From positions 372,001-436,000 of the forward strand of contig JAIUJO010000191.1 in the NCBI GenBank assembly GCA_023846275.1: a stretch of DNA of 64,000 bases, given 5' to 3'. The DNA is from Vanilla planifolia. Taxonomy: Eukaryota > Streptophyta > Magnoliopsida > Asparagales > Orchidaceae. Under the pieces are notes generated by a model. The model was not told the origin of the DNA. It was given only the letters and a program-made list of their open reading frames with translations, and did not search any database. Within the stretch, counting starts at the first letter, position 1. Each line of letters opens with the position of its first letter. A program made the position numbers and the translations under genes. Shown here one piece after another: positions 37,528 through 50,570 of the stretch.

Positions 37528-39230
37528 AATGCTATTGCATTTGACAGCTTTTATTCAATAAAAGAAGGACCTAATCATGATAAGAATATGGGGGCGAGTT
37601 TAACACAAGTGCAAATAGAAGTTCATGATGAGAATTAATATGGTTTGGGATCATGAATGGATGTGTAACCTAGAAGAGAAGAGTGTTTACCAGAACACAG
37701 TTGAGGAAGATTTTAGATGATAATGATATGGGTAGGCAAAAAACTAGTAAGTACTACATATTTTAAGATATGATACAAGTTTTGCATAGGGTAGATCTCA
37801 AACCTAGAATTTTTGGTGTAGTGAGGGTTCATCTAAGAATAAGTAGTTATCAAAATAGAGAGCATGGAGGAATAATCAAGTTATGACAAATAAAAAGCAA
37901 TATCCATCTAGTAATAAGTAAGTGCATGATGTCTTTAATTATTCCTCATAGTTTTTGTAGTAGTTTTCGGAACAATATGTTTTAAGACTTGTGAAATCTC
38001 TACCCATCCATAACAGTTGCATCTCCTGGTGCCCAAAAAAGTGCAAAAGAACTATAGAATGAATTTAGAGATAATAGTGAAAATAAAAATTTATAAAGGT
38101 TATTCCATGAAGTTTTGAAAATTAAAAAAAAGCAATAGTGATACTGTAAAAAATGTTGGATTTGATAGAAAAATGAGTAGTAGCCTCTTGTATCCAAAAA
38201 TGTTTAAGGAACTGCAGATGGCTGCATTGTTATTAGGTTCACTGGGAAATTTTATTAGGTATTGCTCATGGCTTTCTTTAGCTTATTATGAATTATGGTA
38301 TTTTAAGAGTGGTAGAAAAGGGTAAAGAAGGTTTTGATACTATTGTATTGCTACTCATCTCGTGAATTTCACTTGGAATAGAATCTAGTGGTATTTGGTT
38401 ACCTACATTGTGTTGATCTTGATGGATATAGCTAAAGCTTGGCTTGAGCATGCTGACATCTATGATGTAGGAAGAAGCAATGTTACTTTTCTTTTAGATA
38501 TGCTAATCAACAAGTTTGCAAATCTTTCCAGTGTTTGTAATAGAGGAAGGATTCAAAATGGAAACATAAAGGATCTATAATTGTTGTAGATGTGTTTATT
38601 GTGGTGTCCTTGGAGATATTGTAAGCAATGGATGTTTCAAATAATGTTCATCAGATTTGTTGAAGCATGATTGTCCAACTTATCTAAAGGGTTTTATGCA
38701 AACCACTATATTCAATTTTGTTATTTCATCTAGTTTACCAAGGATAAGAAGCTATTGAGAATTAAACTTTGAGGCATTTATAATGCATGTAAGGAACTTA
38801 TGTATATTTGTTAACTACATTAAGGGATAATTTGGAGAAGCGATGTATTTGTTTTGAGAACCACCATTACTAGATAAACCTAGGTGAATTATGTTAGAAT
38901 ATTTATAAGGGAAAGAGAAACTTTATTTTCTTGAAAATGTTAATATATTTTTAAGAGGGAGGAGAGCATCTTCAAGACGTGGAGCAATATTTGGAGCTAG
39001 AATCTTCACTCAATTTCAATTAGTTGGTAGGAGATACATCTACCTGACTTTTGCTAAATTCATATTGGGTAAGTGACTTATAGACAATTAACTTTGGGGA
39101 CTCATGCTATTAAGGCAGACTAATTTTGAATTGAGCAATGAATGTCACGAAGTGTTTGAGTCCTATGTGCTACTATAGATTTGTGGTGCCTCTAAAATGT
39201 AGGTCTAACATAGTAGGGAATGCTGTAGAG
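37384..39230 (+). pseudogene. LINE unit 1 ORF1 remnant (zinc-knuckle region to C-terminus)
   Basis: In intact plant L1 elements ORF1 binds the element RNA. Here an open stretch at 37,432-37,638 gives YEGLP followed by IYFTCGKVGPTFRIC. This matches the YExLPxxCxxCGxxGHxxxxC zinc knuckle of plant LINE ORF1 proteins, with the first Cys replaced by Tyr and the His by Pro. A downstream segment near 37,620 aligns with unit 2 near 44,670. A further open stretch of 61 codons at 38,395-38,580 aligns in position with unit 2 near 45,320. The N-terminal half is absent because the unit is cut by the TG array. The rest is broken by many stops. Confidence 0.65.
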
Positions 39231-39234
39231 GTGC

Positions 39235-42200
39235 ATAGTCTATTTATGGGGTTCTTTTAGTTAATAAATATGGTTACATTTTTTTTTGGTAAATTCAAAG
39301 AATTAGAGATAAAAAATCTCATACTTACTTATATTGCTTAGTATGGGAAAATAGGCTCTCATAGTTGCTTTTTTTTTTAAACTTAGGAGGTGGAGAACTT
39401 TAAAAGGCTTAAGGTAGATCAACTTTTGGGTAGCAATTGAAACTACTTTATTCAATCATTGACAATATTGTAAATGGGTTTTGTGATTTTATGTCGGAAG
39501 TTAGTAGAGCTTGAGATTGTTAATTTATCCTCATAGGTGTTTGCTATCCATGTGAGATATGATAGCAACTGCTCTTGGTGGTGTCATGTGGTGTGTTCAT
39601 CAAAAGATTATATTAACCACAAGACAACGAACGTCTCAATCTGAGAATCAACAAAACTTGGTGGATCATTGATTGTTATAGAGCATTGCAACATCTTACT
39701 TACATAGAACGAGAAAAAAGGGAAACGTTTAGAAGTGGGAAAGATTAGTTGAGTTCTCCAACTTCATTCATGATCTAGATTAGACTGACTTGGAATGTAT
39801 TGGGAATACGTTCACTTGGTGCCATAAGTAGATGAGGAGTACTCATAGATATGATAGGAGACATGAGAAATTACGAATATTAATGGAATGCAAGCATACC
39901 CAAGTACAAAAGTAATATTGTTTCTCTATATAACCTAAGACCACTTCCCTCTACATTTTTAGTTTAGAAAGTTACTATTAAATAAAACTATTAAGTGAAC
40001 CAAATTTGAAAATGTATGGCCATAATTTTCACATTCAACTAATGTAGTGTAGATAGCTTGCAAAAAGGATTATTATAGGAATTGCTATAACTAATCTATC
40101 CAACAAATTGAGCAAAGTAATGGATTTATTAAAGAAATAAAGCATAGCTTCACCTTAAGGAATCTAAGTATGGTTTAGTAGTGTTAGAACATGATCATTA
40201 GGCACAATGAATTACTTCTTACCATAAGCCTATGGCTTTAGAAGAGGTATGATGGTATCAACATGTTAAGCTTCACTAGGCCACCCTTAGGGACCAAAAC
40301 ACATATCTTTTTAGGTAGTAGCTACTTTTATGTGCAAAAGAAATTATATAGGTCATCATAAAAATGATAGTAAAGAATTGGTAGCTTTCCTAATAATGAT
40401 TAAAGATATTCTCATACAACTCTTATGAAAAGACCTACAGTTTTGGGCAATATGAACCTCCCAAAACTTTTCATCCTTTGATAGGTATCAAGAGTGAGCA
40501 ATTGATAGTTCTTGTGGATCTAATTAGTAACTTTGAGATTAGAAATATTGCCTTATCAATCAAATGAATTAAAGCCCCTGGTGTGGATGGAATCTCTACT
40601 AAGTATGTGCATGCTTATTACTATTACCTAGAAAGATATTGTCACAGTTCTAAAACAATCCTTTAAAGAGAACTATATATGCAAAAATGGTGGAAAGATA
40701 TGCTGGTCATTCTTATGCTTGAATTTCAAGCTTCTTCTAAACCTGAACAAACTAAGTCTCATTAATCTTTGTAAGGTGATCTACAAAGTTGTGATGAAAA
40801 TTTTAATAGGTAGACTAAAGATGGTGCTTGTTGATATTGTCGTCAGGGAATAGGTTGCTTTTGTGCTTAGCCATGCTATTCCTAATAATATACCTTTCTC
40901 ATTGGAAATGGCTACTTGTTTTAATTTGTCTGCACCCCAAAATGGTTTAGTGATAGTAAAGTCAGACAAAGACAAGACTTATGATAAAGTCAACTAGAAA
41001 GTTTTTCTTGATATGCTAAAGCATTTTTGGTTCTGAAATCTTTGATGTTATTTGATTGAGCATTACATCAATGATGAAGATTTAAGATTATGTTTAATGG
41101 TATTTTCCTTAAGTACATTGAAGCTGACATGGGTCTTAGGTAAAGATTTTCCCATTCACCATACCTTTTTACCCAGCTGCGCATGTATCTCTCTCGGCTT
41201 GTTCTGTTCTAGATGGAGAAAGCTACCTTTATTGAGATTAGGAATGGCCTTCCTCCATAATGATTACAAACCTTTCATATGTTGATGATATCATGATTTA
41301 TACATCAACAACTTGTGCTATAGTGAGGACCATTCAAGACATTATGAAGCAATATGGGGAACATTTCAATTAGATGGTAAACCTAAATAAATCCATGTTA
41401 TTTGTTAGGAAGGGGATGGAATGAATGTGAAGGAAGATGATAGTAGAAAAGTTAAATATGAGTCATGTCATTAAATTGATATATCTTGGCATACATATTA
41501 TAGCAATTAAACTTTAGAAAAACAAATCCTTCAAAATTAATATTGATTAAGTTGGAAACTTTATGTCAAGGTAGATGATCAGGTCTCTATTAATAGCAAG
41601 ACATATTTTCATGGTCAACCCGGTGTTAGCTATTATTCATGTATAATAGTTAGCCAAATCAATAATTCTAAGTGACATTATTACTAAGTTGGAGAAATTG
41701 GTGCATGGGTACCTATGGAGTAGTTCTAATGTTAGCAACACATTGCATTATGTCTGATAGGAAAAAATAACTTCTTTCTTAAGGAGTATGGAGGACTTAG
41801 AGATAGTTCATTGACATGATAACTAACATTAATAATAGAGCATTGTAGTTAGGTTATGGCTTGTGAAGTTAGGTTATGGGTTTAGGCATTCAGATCCAAG
41901 TATTTTATTACATGTAAGTTAGTATTTTATTACCATGGACAATTGATAGTACCATTTAAAAGACATGAGGATGCATGAAACTATAACCTTTACTTGCTCC
42001 TTGCTATGAGCAACATGGATCAAGATGCCGGTGTTATGTCCATAGGGATGTAATGGGATTGAGGACATAAAACATACCTTATCAGAAGGAGATAAGGTGA
42101 AGGATTTTTTGTCCAACTTTGTAAATGCTATTCTAATGCTTGGTAAGGTAAATGGTAAGTATTTTTAATGTTTTAATTGAGCTTCTTTATAGAATGATAA

Positions 42201-42880
42201 TGAACATTTGGGTCACAACTACATTTCTTTCAATTAAATTTGCCTCTTCAACGATATATCACCATTAGATCAATAGAAATTTGCCAGCACATACAAACAA
42301 GATGCTTAATTTAGCTACAACCCAACGAATTATTCAATTTGTTATTGTTACTTGTTATATTTCTCCAATCCCATCCAATGGGAGCTTTAATGGTCTTCAG
42401 TGACTATTTGTTAACTCTTGTTGGACTCCTCCAATGAATTGGGTTAATCTCTATAACAATGCAATTATGTAACATTTTCTACATGTTGGAATTCATATTA
42501 TTGCTTAAGAAAACATTGGTGCACTTATTACTATTACCAACAGAACCCAGATCTTAGGGTCAGTTCCATCATCGAGATTACTTCTTTTTTTGAAGTTATG
42601 GAGCTTCTTTGAATGCTACTTGTTAATAACAATGCTCTAGAGATGGAAATAGGTATTAAAATGACTATTACTAATGTGAAACAATTTGTTATGCCTATAA
42701 TGAATAGAAGTTCCTATTATAATGTTATTACTTAAGTGCAGGCATAGACTTTTAGACTATCCTACATAAAGCAGCATAGAAATTATGGAACCAACGAGGT
42801 TGTGCATCATGGTCTTTTGTATGATTTTATTTAGGAATATAGAATGCCCCTCCAAAAAAACTTTTTTGTTATCTACTTTT
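39235..42880 (+). pseudogene. LINE unit 1 ORF2 remnant (EN-RT-RNase H)
   Basis: ORF2 of plant L1 nicks the target and copies the RNA. The endonuclease is recognisable near 39,790-39,835 (TDLECIGNTFTWCHK, the conserved 'L.DL...G..FTW' stretch). The reverse transcriptase shows an APGVDG block near 40,575, motif A as SDKDKTYDKVN at 40,962-40,994, and the catalytic YVDD at 41,278-41,289 followed by IMIYTS. The RNase H region near 42,400-42,870 begins with a 'W.PP.NWVNLYNNA'-like stretch in which the first catalytic Asp is Asn. It ends with an 'HR.YGTNEVVHHG' stretch that corresponds to the 'REGN..AD.LA.HA' tail. Several stops and frame changes break it. Confidence 0.75.
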
Positions 42881-43230
42881 TGATTTTATGTATGAAACTC
42901 ATTAAAGAGAGCATGATGTAGGTTTCACCCTTTTCATTATCAAGAAATACAAATAATTTTTAACCCCAATGATTTTTCTCAAAAGCCAAAGACCTTGATA
43001 AAAGGAGTTGTATATATGTAATAGAAGAAGTTTCATAAAAGGGATGGATGAGTTCTATGTGTATAGTGAACAATGTCACACATGGAAGGTGATGCAGTGG
43101 GTTGGTTGATTGTATTGGTGATAATTGGAGGTGAATAGAGAGTAGTAAGAGTTTACATGTGCCCTACTTTGGTTGTATGCTTGGGGCATTTTTGTGATTA
43201 TCAATTTATTGAGGTCACTTTCAACAACTT

Positions 43231-43238
43231 TATAAATA
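43231..43238 (+). promoter_or_regulatory. Possible TATA box of LINE unit 2
   Basis: TATAAATA lies about 110 bp upstream of the first ATG of an open stretch at 43,344. The flanks are less AT-rich than most of the region. It could be the core of a 5' UTR promoter. The evidence is only the motif and its position. Confidence 0.25.
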
Positions 43239-43343
43239 GAATCAGATTTCAAAAACATCTAAAGAGACATTGAGCAGTGGTGAACAATTCCTGGAGCTAA
43301 GACTCAATAGTCGATCAAGAAATCTAAGATAAAGTTTCGATAG

Positions 43344-46300
43344 GTGTCGTCATCACAAACGACATTTGCTAATTTTCTACTTTTTTCGAGAGAAAACTTG
43401 GAGCCAGAAAATCGTATCATGATCATCCAAGTTGCCAAAAAGGACCTTGCAATCAAGGCACTGGCAATTGAAGTTGAATTTCAATTCTATGTAGGAAACA
43501 ATGTTGCTCATTCAATGCAAGTGTCATAGTTGGAGGAGGTTGGCTATGATGGGAATATGTTTGAAGAGGATGAAGTGCACACAATGAACATAGTGTTGTA
43601 TGAAAAGGAAAAATTTAAATCCATCAGATAGTGAATGGGATTTTGTTGTACATGCTTAAAAGTGCATTGTTTCATAGAAGAAGTCTCCTTTTCCAAATTA
43701 TGTTGTTGTGGGTTTTTTTGTTGCAAAGTTGCTATTTGTGAAAATGCAACATGATTCTTAGGAGCTAATAATCAAAATGGTAAACATAAACTTTATCACT
43801 CAATTAAGGTCAGCTTCAAGGAGGCACTTAATGGAGACATGAAGGATAGTGTTAATTCATCATTAATGGAAGGTCCCCCCATTAACTCTTGGAGAGACAA
43901 ATTAATTTGGATTTAAGAAGCTAGCACCTCAGGATACATATTTCATAATTAATCGTGAAATTTATTTATCAAACAAGGCTTGTGAACGACATATTCACTA
44001 TCAATAGTTTGAGCTCATAAGTTGAGTGCAGGTGGCCATCTATATTTCAATTGATAGCCAAAGTATTAAAGAGTAAATGAGGCCATTTGAGAGGATTTTG
44101 GTTTCTAGATTTGATAGTTGGGTATATCTATCTAAACTTTGATTTGGATAAAGATGGAGATTATGTGTGGTGAAGAGGACCATGGCAAGCTGTTAAACTT
44201 GCATGAGGATTAGACATGTGAACACCTAAATTTAAACTTAGTACTTCAACAATTACATGTGTTCTATTCTAGATTCATTTTTCATTACTCCCACATGTCT
44301 ATCAAGATATAGCAAAAATATTACACATTGCCAAATCTTTAGAGGATCCAATAAACTTTGATCACTAGATGATAAATATGCAAAGGTCAACCAATGCTAG
44401 GGTGTGTGATATAATAAACCACTCCAAACTACTTAGAGTAATAACTCCATTTAATGGTGCCATGGGTCGACTATTTTCATGTTTTTAGTATGAAAGATTA
44501 CCTTTATTTTGCCTCACAAGTGGTAAGGTAGGTGACACTTTTGGATCATTTATATCTTATGAGTTGGTACTCACAAATATCATAGGTGAGAGCTTATGTC
44601 ATTTACATACTAGATAAGAAGAGGATAAGAATAAGGAAGCTATTTTCATGTAGATAGATCCAAAGGATCATGATGAGAAGAAATATTGTCTAGGTCCTTG
44701 GATGGTTATCTAACTAAGGGAAAAGTGGTTGAAGATAGAATTGTAGTAGTGGTGCATTATAATAGGAAATGATATGGGTAGGTAGGTGGTGGGAAAGCAA
44801 TATAAATATGAGAATATGATGCAAGTGATTAAAAGGTGTAGATGTTGCACTAAGAAAGAAGGGTCCAAAAGGGGAATATTCAAGTATGAATAGGTATCAA
44901 AGAAGAGAATTCTGGGAGAGGTCAATCCTATTACTAATAAAAATCATACTCTATCAAGTAATAGGAAGTAGAGGTAGGCCCTAACTATGAACATACTCAG
45001 CAATATAATTTAGAGAAGCAAGTGGAACTTGTATATAGTTCAAATTCATCCATTGCAATGGTCAAGTGAGGAGTCTAAGTGAAGAAAAAAGGATGACATA
45101 ATGATTTTTATTAAAATAAGTAAAGTAAAAATTAATGAAGAGAAATGGAACCCTTAGTCAATTTGGAAAATCAAAAAATAAAAATGGTGCAATGCTTGAT
45201 GTGGATTGAAGGTATTGTGGATGGAGTGGGTGATGATCAAGAGGTTTATTATGCTACATTGGTGTTAGCTATAGGGACCCTATACATCGTACAATCTAGA
45301 TGCAATTAAGAACTTGTGTGGTTCTTATTTTGCTAATTATGGATCGAGCTAGGCTCGTGCATGGCCACAACAGTCATAATGTAGGATGCACGATTATTTG
45401 TGTAATGGTTATTATTAAAATTAGTTTTGCAAATTTCTACTTTCTTAGAAGCAAGGGGATCATTTTAGATAGGCATTAAGGATGATGACCAATTCTTGAG
45501 GCTAAATTCTATGGAGGCAAGATTGAGAAATTATATGCCACTATGGTTTTTTAGCAAAAATTCTTGTATTCTCTAAGAGCCTCATATTACTAGCTATTAA
45601 GTAAAGAACTCACACAAAAATAAGTTATATGCATTAATTAAATACAACCAAAGCTAATTGCAAGCTACAATATATGGTCTTATAAAAGTAACCTCATGTG
45701 AGGAGTTGTATGGATTTTACCAACATTGTTTATAAGTGGTATGTATGGAGATTTATGGTGGGGATACTAGTAAATGAATGATGATGTTGTTGTAAGGAGG
45801 ATGTCTCTTTACATGTGTAGTTGTTACTTGGTGTATATATCAAGTAACATATGTTTCTTTTTGCTCAACTATAGCTTTTGGGTGCCTAAATTATGTGTGT
45901 ATGGACTAAGGACTCAGGACTATGATATGGGAGGTTTGTGAGTAGATTTCACCAAAGTCTGTGGGGCAACAAATCAAGTAGTAGATGGAACTTGGGGATA
46001 TGTGAGCATAGTTTTTTCTCGTATATTGGATAAGTTTGCAAGGCATAACTATACTGCTATTTATCATACCGATTGATGTGTTCTCAATGCTCAACTATTA
46101 CATTTGGACTAACTTTCATACAAGGTGGCAAGAAAATTATCTGTTTAATTGTTACAACTTTTTTGAATTTAACTTTTGTTTTACATTGAATTTGGATGCT
46201 TGATAATTTCAAAAGGACAAGACTAGTTATTAATATATAAGAATTGTTGCTACATATAAGCAATCCAAAAGCTATCGGTTCATTAAAAGAAAATGCAACA

Positions 46301-46660
46301 TTGGTCATTCCAGCATGCTTTGTTGGTATAAATTAAATGTAAAGCTGGACTAAAAGCTGCTTTTTTGGACTATGGTTATGGGAGGCCACCACAATGAATG
46401 GGTTTTGACACACCACCTAATCATTGTGTAAGTGGGATAGGTTATAAGTTGTTCTTGTTTGGCAGAGGTTGTGCATACTTTTAGCTGGTAAATGCTATTG
46501 TGACTAAGAACTTGTAGAACATTGTTTGGGAAGACTTGTTGTTTCCAAATTATGTGAGTATTTGAATGAATTGGATGAGTCGTAAGTGATGTATTGAAAT
46601 TGTGGTACCTATAAAATGTAAATTGGACATGGATAACATGTGCAGCAAGGGATCCATTAT
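43344..46660 (+). pseudogene. LINE unit 2 ORF1 remnant
   Basis: A 61-codon open stretch from the ATG at 43,344 may be the ORF1 N-terminus. It contains IIQVAKKDLAIKALAIEVEF, which aligns in position with unit 3 near 50,890. Around 43,780-43,910 the reading (NGKHK..., then SFKEALNG..., then MEGPP) matches unit 3 at 51,260-51,370. The zinc knuckle at 44,489 reads YERLPLFCLTSGKVGDTF, with the second Cys changed to Ser and the His to Asp. About 2.3 kb separates the knuckle from the endonuclease, a long C-terminal region with no domain I can name. Stops are frequent. Confidence 0.6.
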
Positions 46661-46669
46661 GCCTAATGG

Positions 46670-49600
46670 CAATGCATTTTTATTATTAAATTATTAGTTA
46701 TTTTGTGGTAAGAAACACAATGAAGGTTAAAGTAACAAAATATCTTGTCTACTTGCATCATTTAGTAAGGTAGAATAGGTTCTTTGCAACTGCTCTTTTG
46801 CAAAGTCTTGTGTGGGGAACTTTAATAGCTTAAGGTTATGTATTACTCTTCATAGGTAGTTACTATTTAAGTGAGATCAGGAAGTAATGAGATTTGGTGA
46901 TGTTGTGCTATATATGCTTCATATGACTATGTTAACCAGTGAGCACTTTGGGACCAAATAAGGGATTTTGGAAATGTTTTGGAACCATTACTTATTACAA
47001 GTGAATTTAATGCCCTACACATGAAGAGAAAGAAGGGAAAAAAATTTAGTAATGGATAAGGCTACTATGAGCTTTATAGTTTCATTATCGATTTAGATTT
47101 GATTGACATAGGGTTTATTAGGAATCAATTTAATTTGCATAATAATAAAGAGGAGAATCCTCATATATATGAAGGATTGGATAGGGCTCTCTTGAACATT
47201 AATGATATGTACGACTATTGTGATGCATTTTCCTTGCATTAGCTCGGAGCACTACTCATTACTTATAAAGTTTAGAAAATTGGCTATTGTCAATTCTAAT
47301 AAATAAACAAAGTTCGAAAAAAATCTTTTTGTCCTTTTCAAAATCAAGTAATGCAGTATTTGCAATATTGAAAGTGGTGGTTAGAGCAAAACTCTATTGA
47401 TGATTTGTTCACTAAATATAATAGAGCCTGTTTAGCTTTAAGGAAGTGGAGAGTAATTAGACTTTGTAATATCCTTAGTATTCCTCACCAGTTGGAATAG
47501 AAAATCCTAGAGCTTCAACTTAAGGAATTTGCAAATAGAATAAATGAGCTCCAATATGATCTTTTAGCATAATGTATCACTTCTTATCAATATGTTGTGG
47601 CTTTAGAAGAAGCCTGGTGGTTGTAGTGTGTCAAGCTTTAATGGACCACCTTCGGAAACAAAAACACACATTTTTTCTTATCAACAGCTACTTTTATATA
47701 TAGAAGCAATTATATCCACCAAGATAATAAAGATAGTAGGGAAATGGTAGCCTCCCTAACTAAGATTAAAGCCATACTTATGAAAGTTTTTACTAAGAAG
47801 TGGACTAGCCATGGATAGTATGAATCTCCTACATATTTCTTGCCTTTAAGAACATTTGTGGCTCTAATTAGTAATGATTAAATTAGAAATACCATGATGT
47901 CCATGAGAAGAAATAAATCACCAAGGGTGGATGGCATTTTCACTGAGTTTGTGCATTATTATTGGAATATTACATAAGTGGATATTGTAAAAGTTGTGTA
48001 ACAATTCTTTAAGGACAGCATAATGCCCAAACAGTGGAAAGATATCATGGTCATTCTCATTCTTAAAATTAAAGATGCTTCTAAACCCAAACATTTCATG
48101 ATCATTATCCTATGTAGTGTGATTTATAGAATAGTAACAAAAATTTTGTTGCCATTTTATACAAAATGCTTTCAAATATAGTTTCCAGGGAATATTTTGC
48201 GAATGTATTAAGTCATAGTATATCTAATATTATATTCTTAGCACAGGAAATGGTTACCCATTTTCACTTATCAACTCCCAAAGAGGGTTGGATGGTACTA
48301 AAGTTTGTCATGGACATGTCTTACGACAAGGTCAACAAAAATTTTGTGCTGGGTATGGTAAGAGATTGTGGGTCTTAACTCTTTGCTATGATTGGATTAA
48401 GGCTTTTATCACTAAATTGAGTTTTGATATTATATTTAATGGTGTCTATTTATAACAAATTGGATCAACAAGGGGTCTTCGACATGGATGTCTATTACTG
48501 TTATACCATTTTATTATTATGTATGAGCATCTTTCATGGCTTATATAGTACCAGCTTGAGCATGCTACATTGATTAGGGCCACGATTTGTCATTTTTTCC
48601 AAAGATTGTAAACCTTCTATATGGTGATGTCATAATTATTCATGGAGCTATAATACGGGCTACAATAAGCAACACTTAGGTTATTATAGTGCAGTATGGG
48701 AAACACTAAGGTTAGGTCACGAATCATAGCACATCTTGAGTATTATTTAGCAAGGGGATGAATGCAAGCATAAAACAATAATAGCAAGACAATTACAAAG
48801 TTGTAAACTTATTTAATTAGAATATCTAAATAGATCACATGTAATAACTAAACAACATAAAAAAACAAATTTTATTATTAATTAAGCTAAAACTTATATC
48901 TCAAGATGAATGATCAGGTTATTACAGAGTTGAAGAAATTGATGTTCCATTACTTTCAAAGTAGTTCAAATATGATAACATAATACATTGTGCCTATTTG
49001 GATATTGTAACCATTCCTATGGAATTTGGGGGACTCAGAGTCCATAGTTTGTTCACCTTGAATCAACATTGATTGCAAAACACTATAGGAGAGTGACTAC
49101 ACATGAAGAACATTTATTGGTTTGGCATTTTAGATTCAAGTACCTTATGATAACTAATACTTTCTTTATGCCACATGGTGCTTTTCACACATCTAAGTTA
49201 TATAGTATTGCAACCCCTTGGATATTAAATAATATAGTTTGGAGGATTACAATGAGTAATTTTGTCTCATTCCATTTGGATAATTGGCTTGGTATCCATC
49301 TTATTGCTTAGTGGGCAACCTATCTTAACCTGAAAGTGGACCACCTTACACTTGTAGTAGAGCTAGTTATGGAGCATGGTGTCTAGCACCACAATAAGAT
49401 AATAAACTTATTTGCACATAATCTAGAAGCTTAGATTACACAATTCCCATGGGACAAATTGAACAAAATTAATGTGTTTTGCTCAAATTGAGTAAGGACA
49501 TCATCTACATCAACATGTATGCATGCTAGAATTCTAATTGAAAAGAGGATTTATGGGTTTGAATCGAGAAGGTATAGCCTCAGTTTAACATATTCTTATG

Positions 49601-50570
49601 GAGATTAATATTAAATGTTGTCCTTACTCACTCTTCCATTCATGCAAAAGGAATTGAGGCATGAAAGCTTTAACTATTTTCTTATAATGTGATTGAAGAT
49701 GTGCAACATTATTTGTGTGTCATAAAGCAAAAGAATTTTTGTCCAACAACTTCACAAATGACAATTTTAGGCTTAGCTAGGAGAACTATAGGATGATACT
49801 TCAATAAATGATCTTCCTAACTAGATGTTTGTTAATGTTTAGGTTGCTGTTACTAATCTTGTATAATAAATTTCACTAATTTTGCATTACTTAATCTTTT
49901 ATTAGCAAAAATTTATAGGCACATGTGTTAAAGGTTCTTAATTGAGCTGTAGTCAAAAGAAATTTTTTCTTTTCACTTCTTCATGTTTCATCACGCCAAC
50001 CCCACCTAGTGGAAGCTGTAATGGGCTACTTTTTACTTCTTTTTGGGCTCCTCGTCTAACGAGAAGGGTTAAACTCAATTGTGATGTAATTGTGTAAGAA
50101 TATGTCAATGTCAAAATTGATATCCTTATTTGGGATTACGTGGGTGGACCATTTATTATTAAAAGAAAAACTTGTGTTTCATGTTCAATTTTGGCCTTCG
50201 AGACTATTATTATTCTTGAAGCAATGGAACTCATTAGAATGCTTCTTCTAAATGTCCAAGGGGCAATGATCGAATAAGACTCTACTACAACTATTCTTAT
50301 AATGAAAAAGCTTTTGTTGTCTATGATGAATAGAACTACCTATCGTAATCCTTTTACATTATTCAAGGTACGTAGGCCCTAAATCATTCAATGTAAAAGG
50401 CTAAGGAAATTTATCTATTGACTGGTTGCTGTATCATGCACCTTTGTATGAGTTTGTTAGGGATAGGGGAATGCCCTTTCTTAAACTTGTTCAAGTTCGA
50501 TTGTTTATTAATGTTATGTATGAACTCCATTATGTAGAGTTTGATGTATGCTTTGGCCTCTTTTTATCAA
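46670..50570 (+). pseudogene. LINE unit 2 ORF2 remnant (EN-RT-RNase H)
   Basis: The endonuclease is clear at about 47,092-47,212 (LDLIDIGFIRNQFNLHNN, then EGLDRALLN). The reverse transcriptase shows NKSPRVDG at 47,912-47,935 and 'MPKQWKDIMVILILKIKDAS' just downstream. A 70-codon open stretch at 48,166-48,378 includes SHSISNIIFLAQEM and motif A as MDMSYDKVN (48,310-48,336). The catalytic box near 48,614 reads LLYGDVII instead of a 'F/Y-x-D-D' box, so the copy is catalytically dead. An 80-codon open stretch at 49,069-49,311 ends in NFVSFHLDNWLG, as in plant LINEs. RNase H begins WAPRLTRRVKLNCDVIV; the first catalytic Asp (50,083) and Glu (50,218) remain but a stop lies between them at 50,095. 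The tail continues in the 67-residue stretch at 50,426-50,626. Confidence 0.8.

Larger units (their letters stand above)
37384..43020 (+). mobile_element. LINE unit 1, plant L1 type, 5' part missing at TG junction
   Basis: This is the first of three related, head-to-tail LINE units. It begins inside ORF1, 60 bp before a recognisable zinc-knuckle segment, where the TG array stops. The order along the + strand is ORF1 zinc knuckle (37,444-37,506), ORF1 C-terminal region, endonuclease (about 39,235-39,870), reverse transcriptase (about 40,000-41,800) and RNase H (about 42,390-42,870). Stops and frame changes are frequent, so it is an old dead copy. The family assignment rests on the domain order and on motifs known from plant L1 elements. 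No poly(A) tail or target-site duplication is visible. Confidence 0.8.

Noticed and set aside
38395-38580. A separate small host gene (61 codons)
   Set aside because: Its position corresponds to the ORF1 C-terminal region of LINE units 2 and 3, so it is treated as a fragment of the LINE.
40781-40975. 64-codon open frame on the minus strand
   Set aside because: It lies antisense to the reverse transcriptase motif A region of LINE unit 1 and is best explained as a shadow.
46084-46308. 74-codon open frame on the minus strand
   Set aside because: It lies antisense to the ORF1 C-terminal region of LINE unit 2. No recognisable domain is present.
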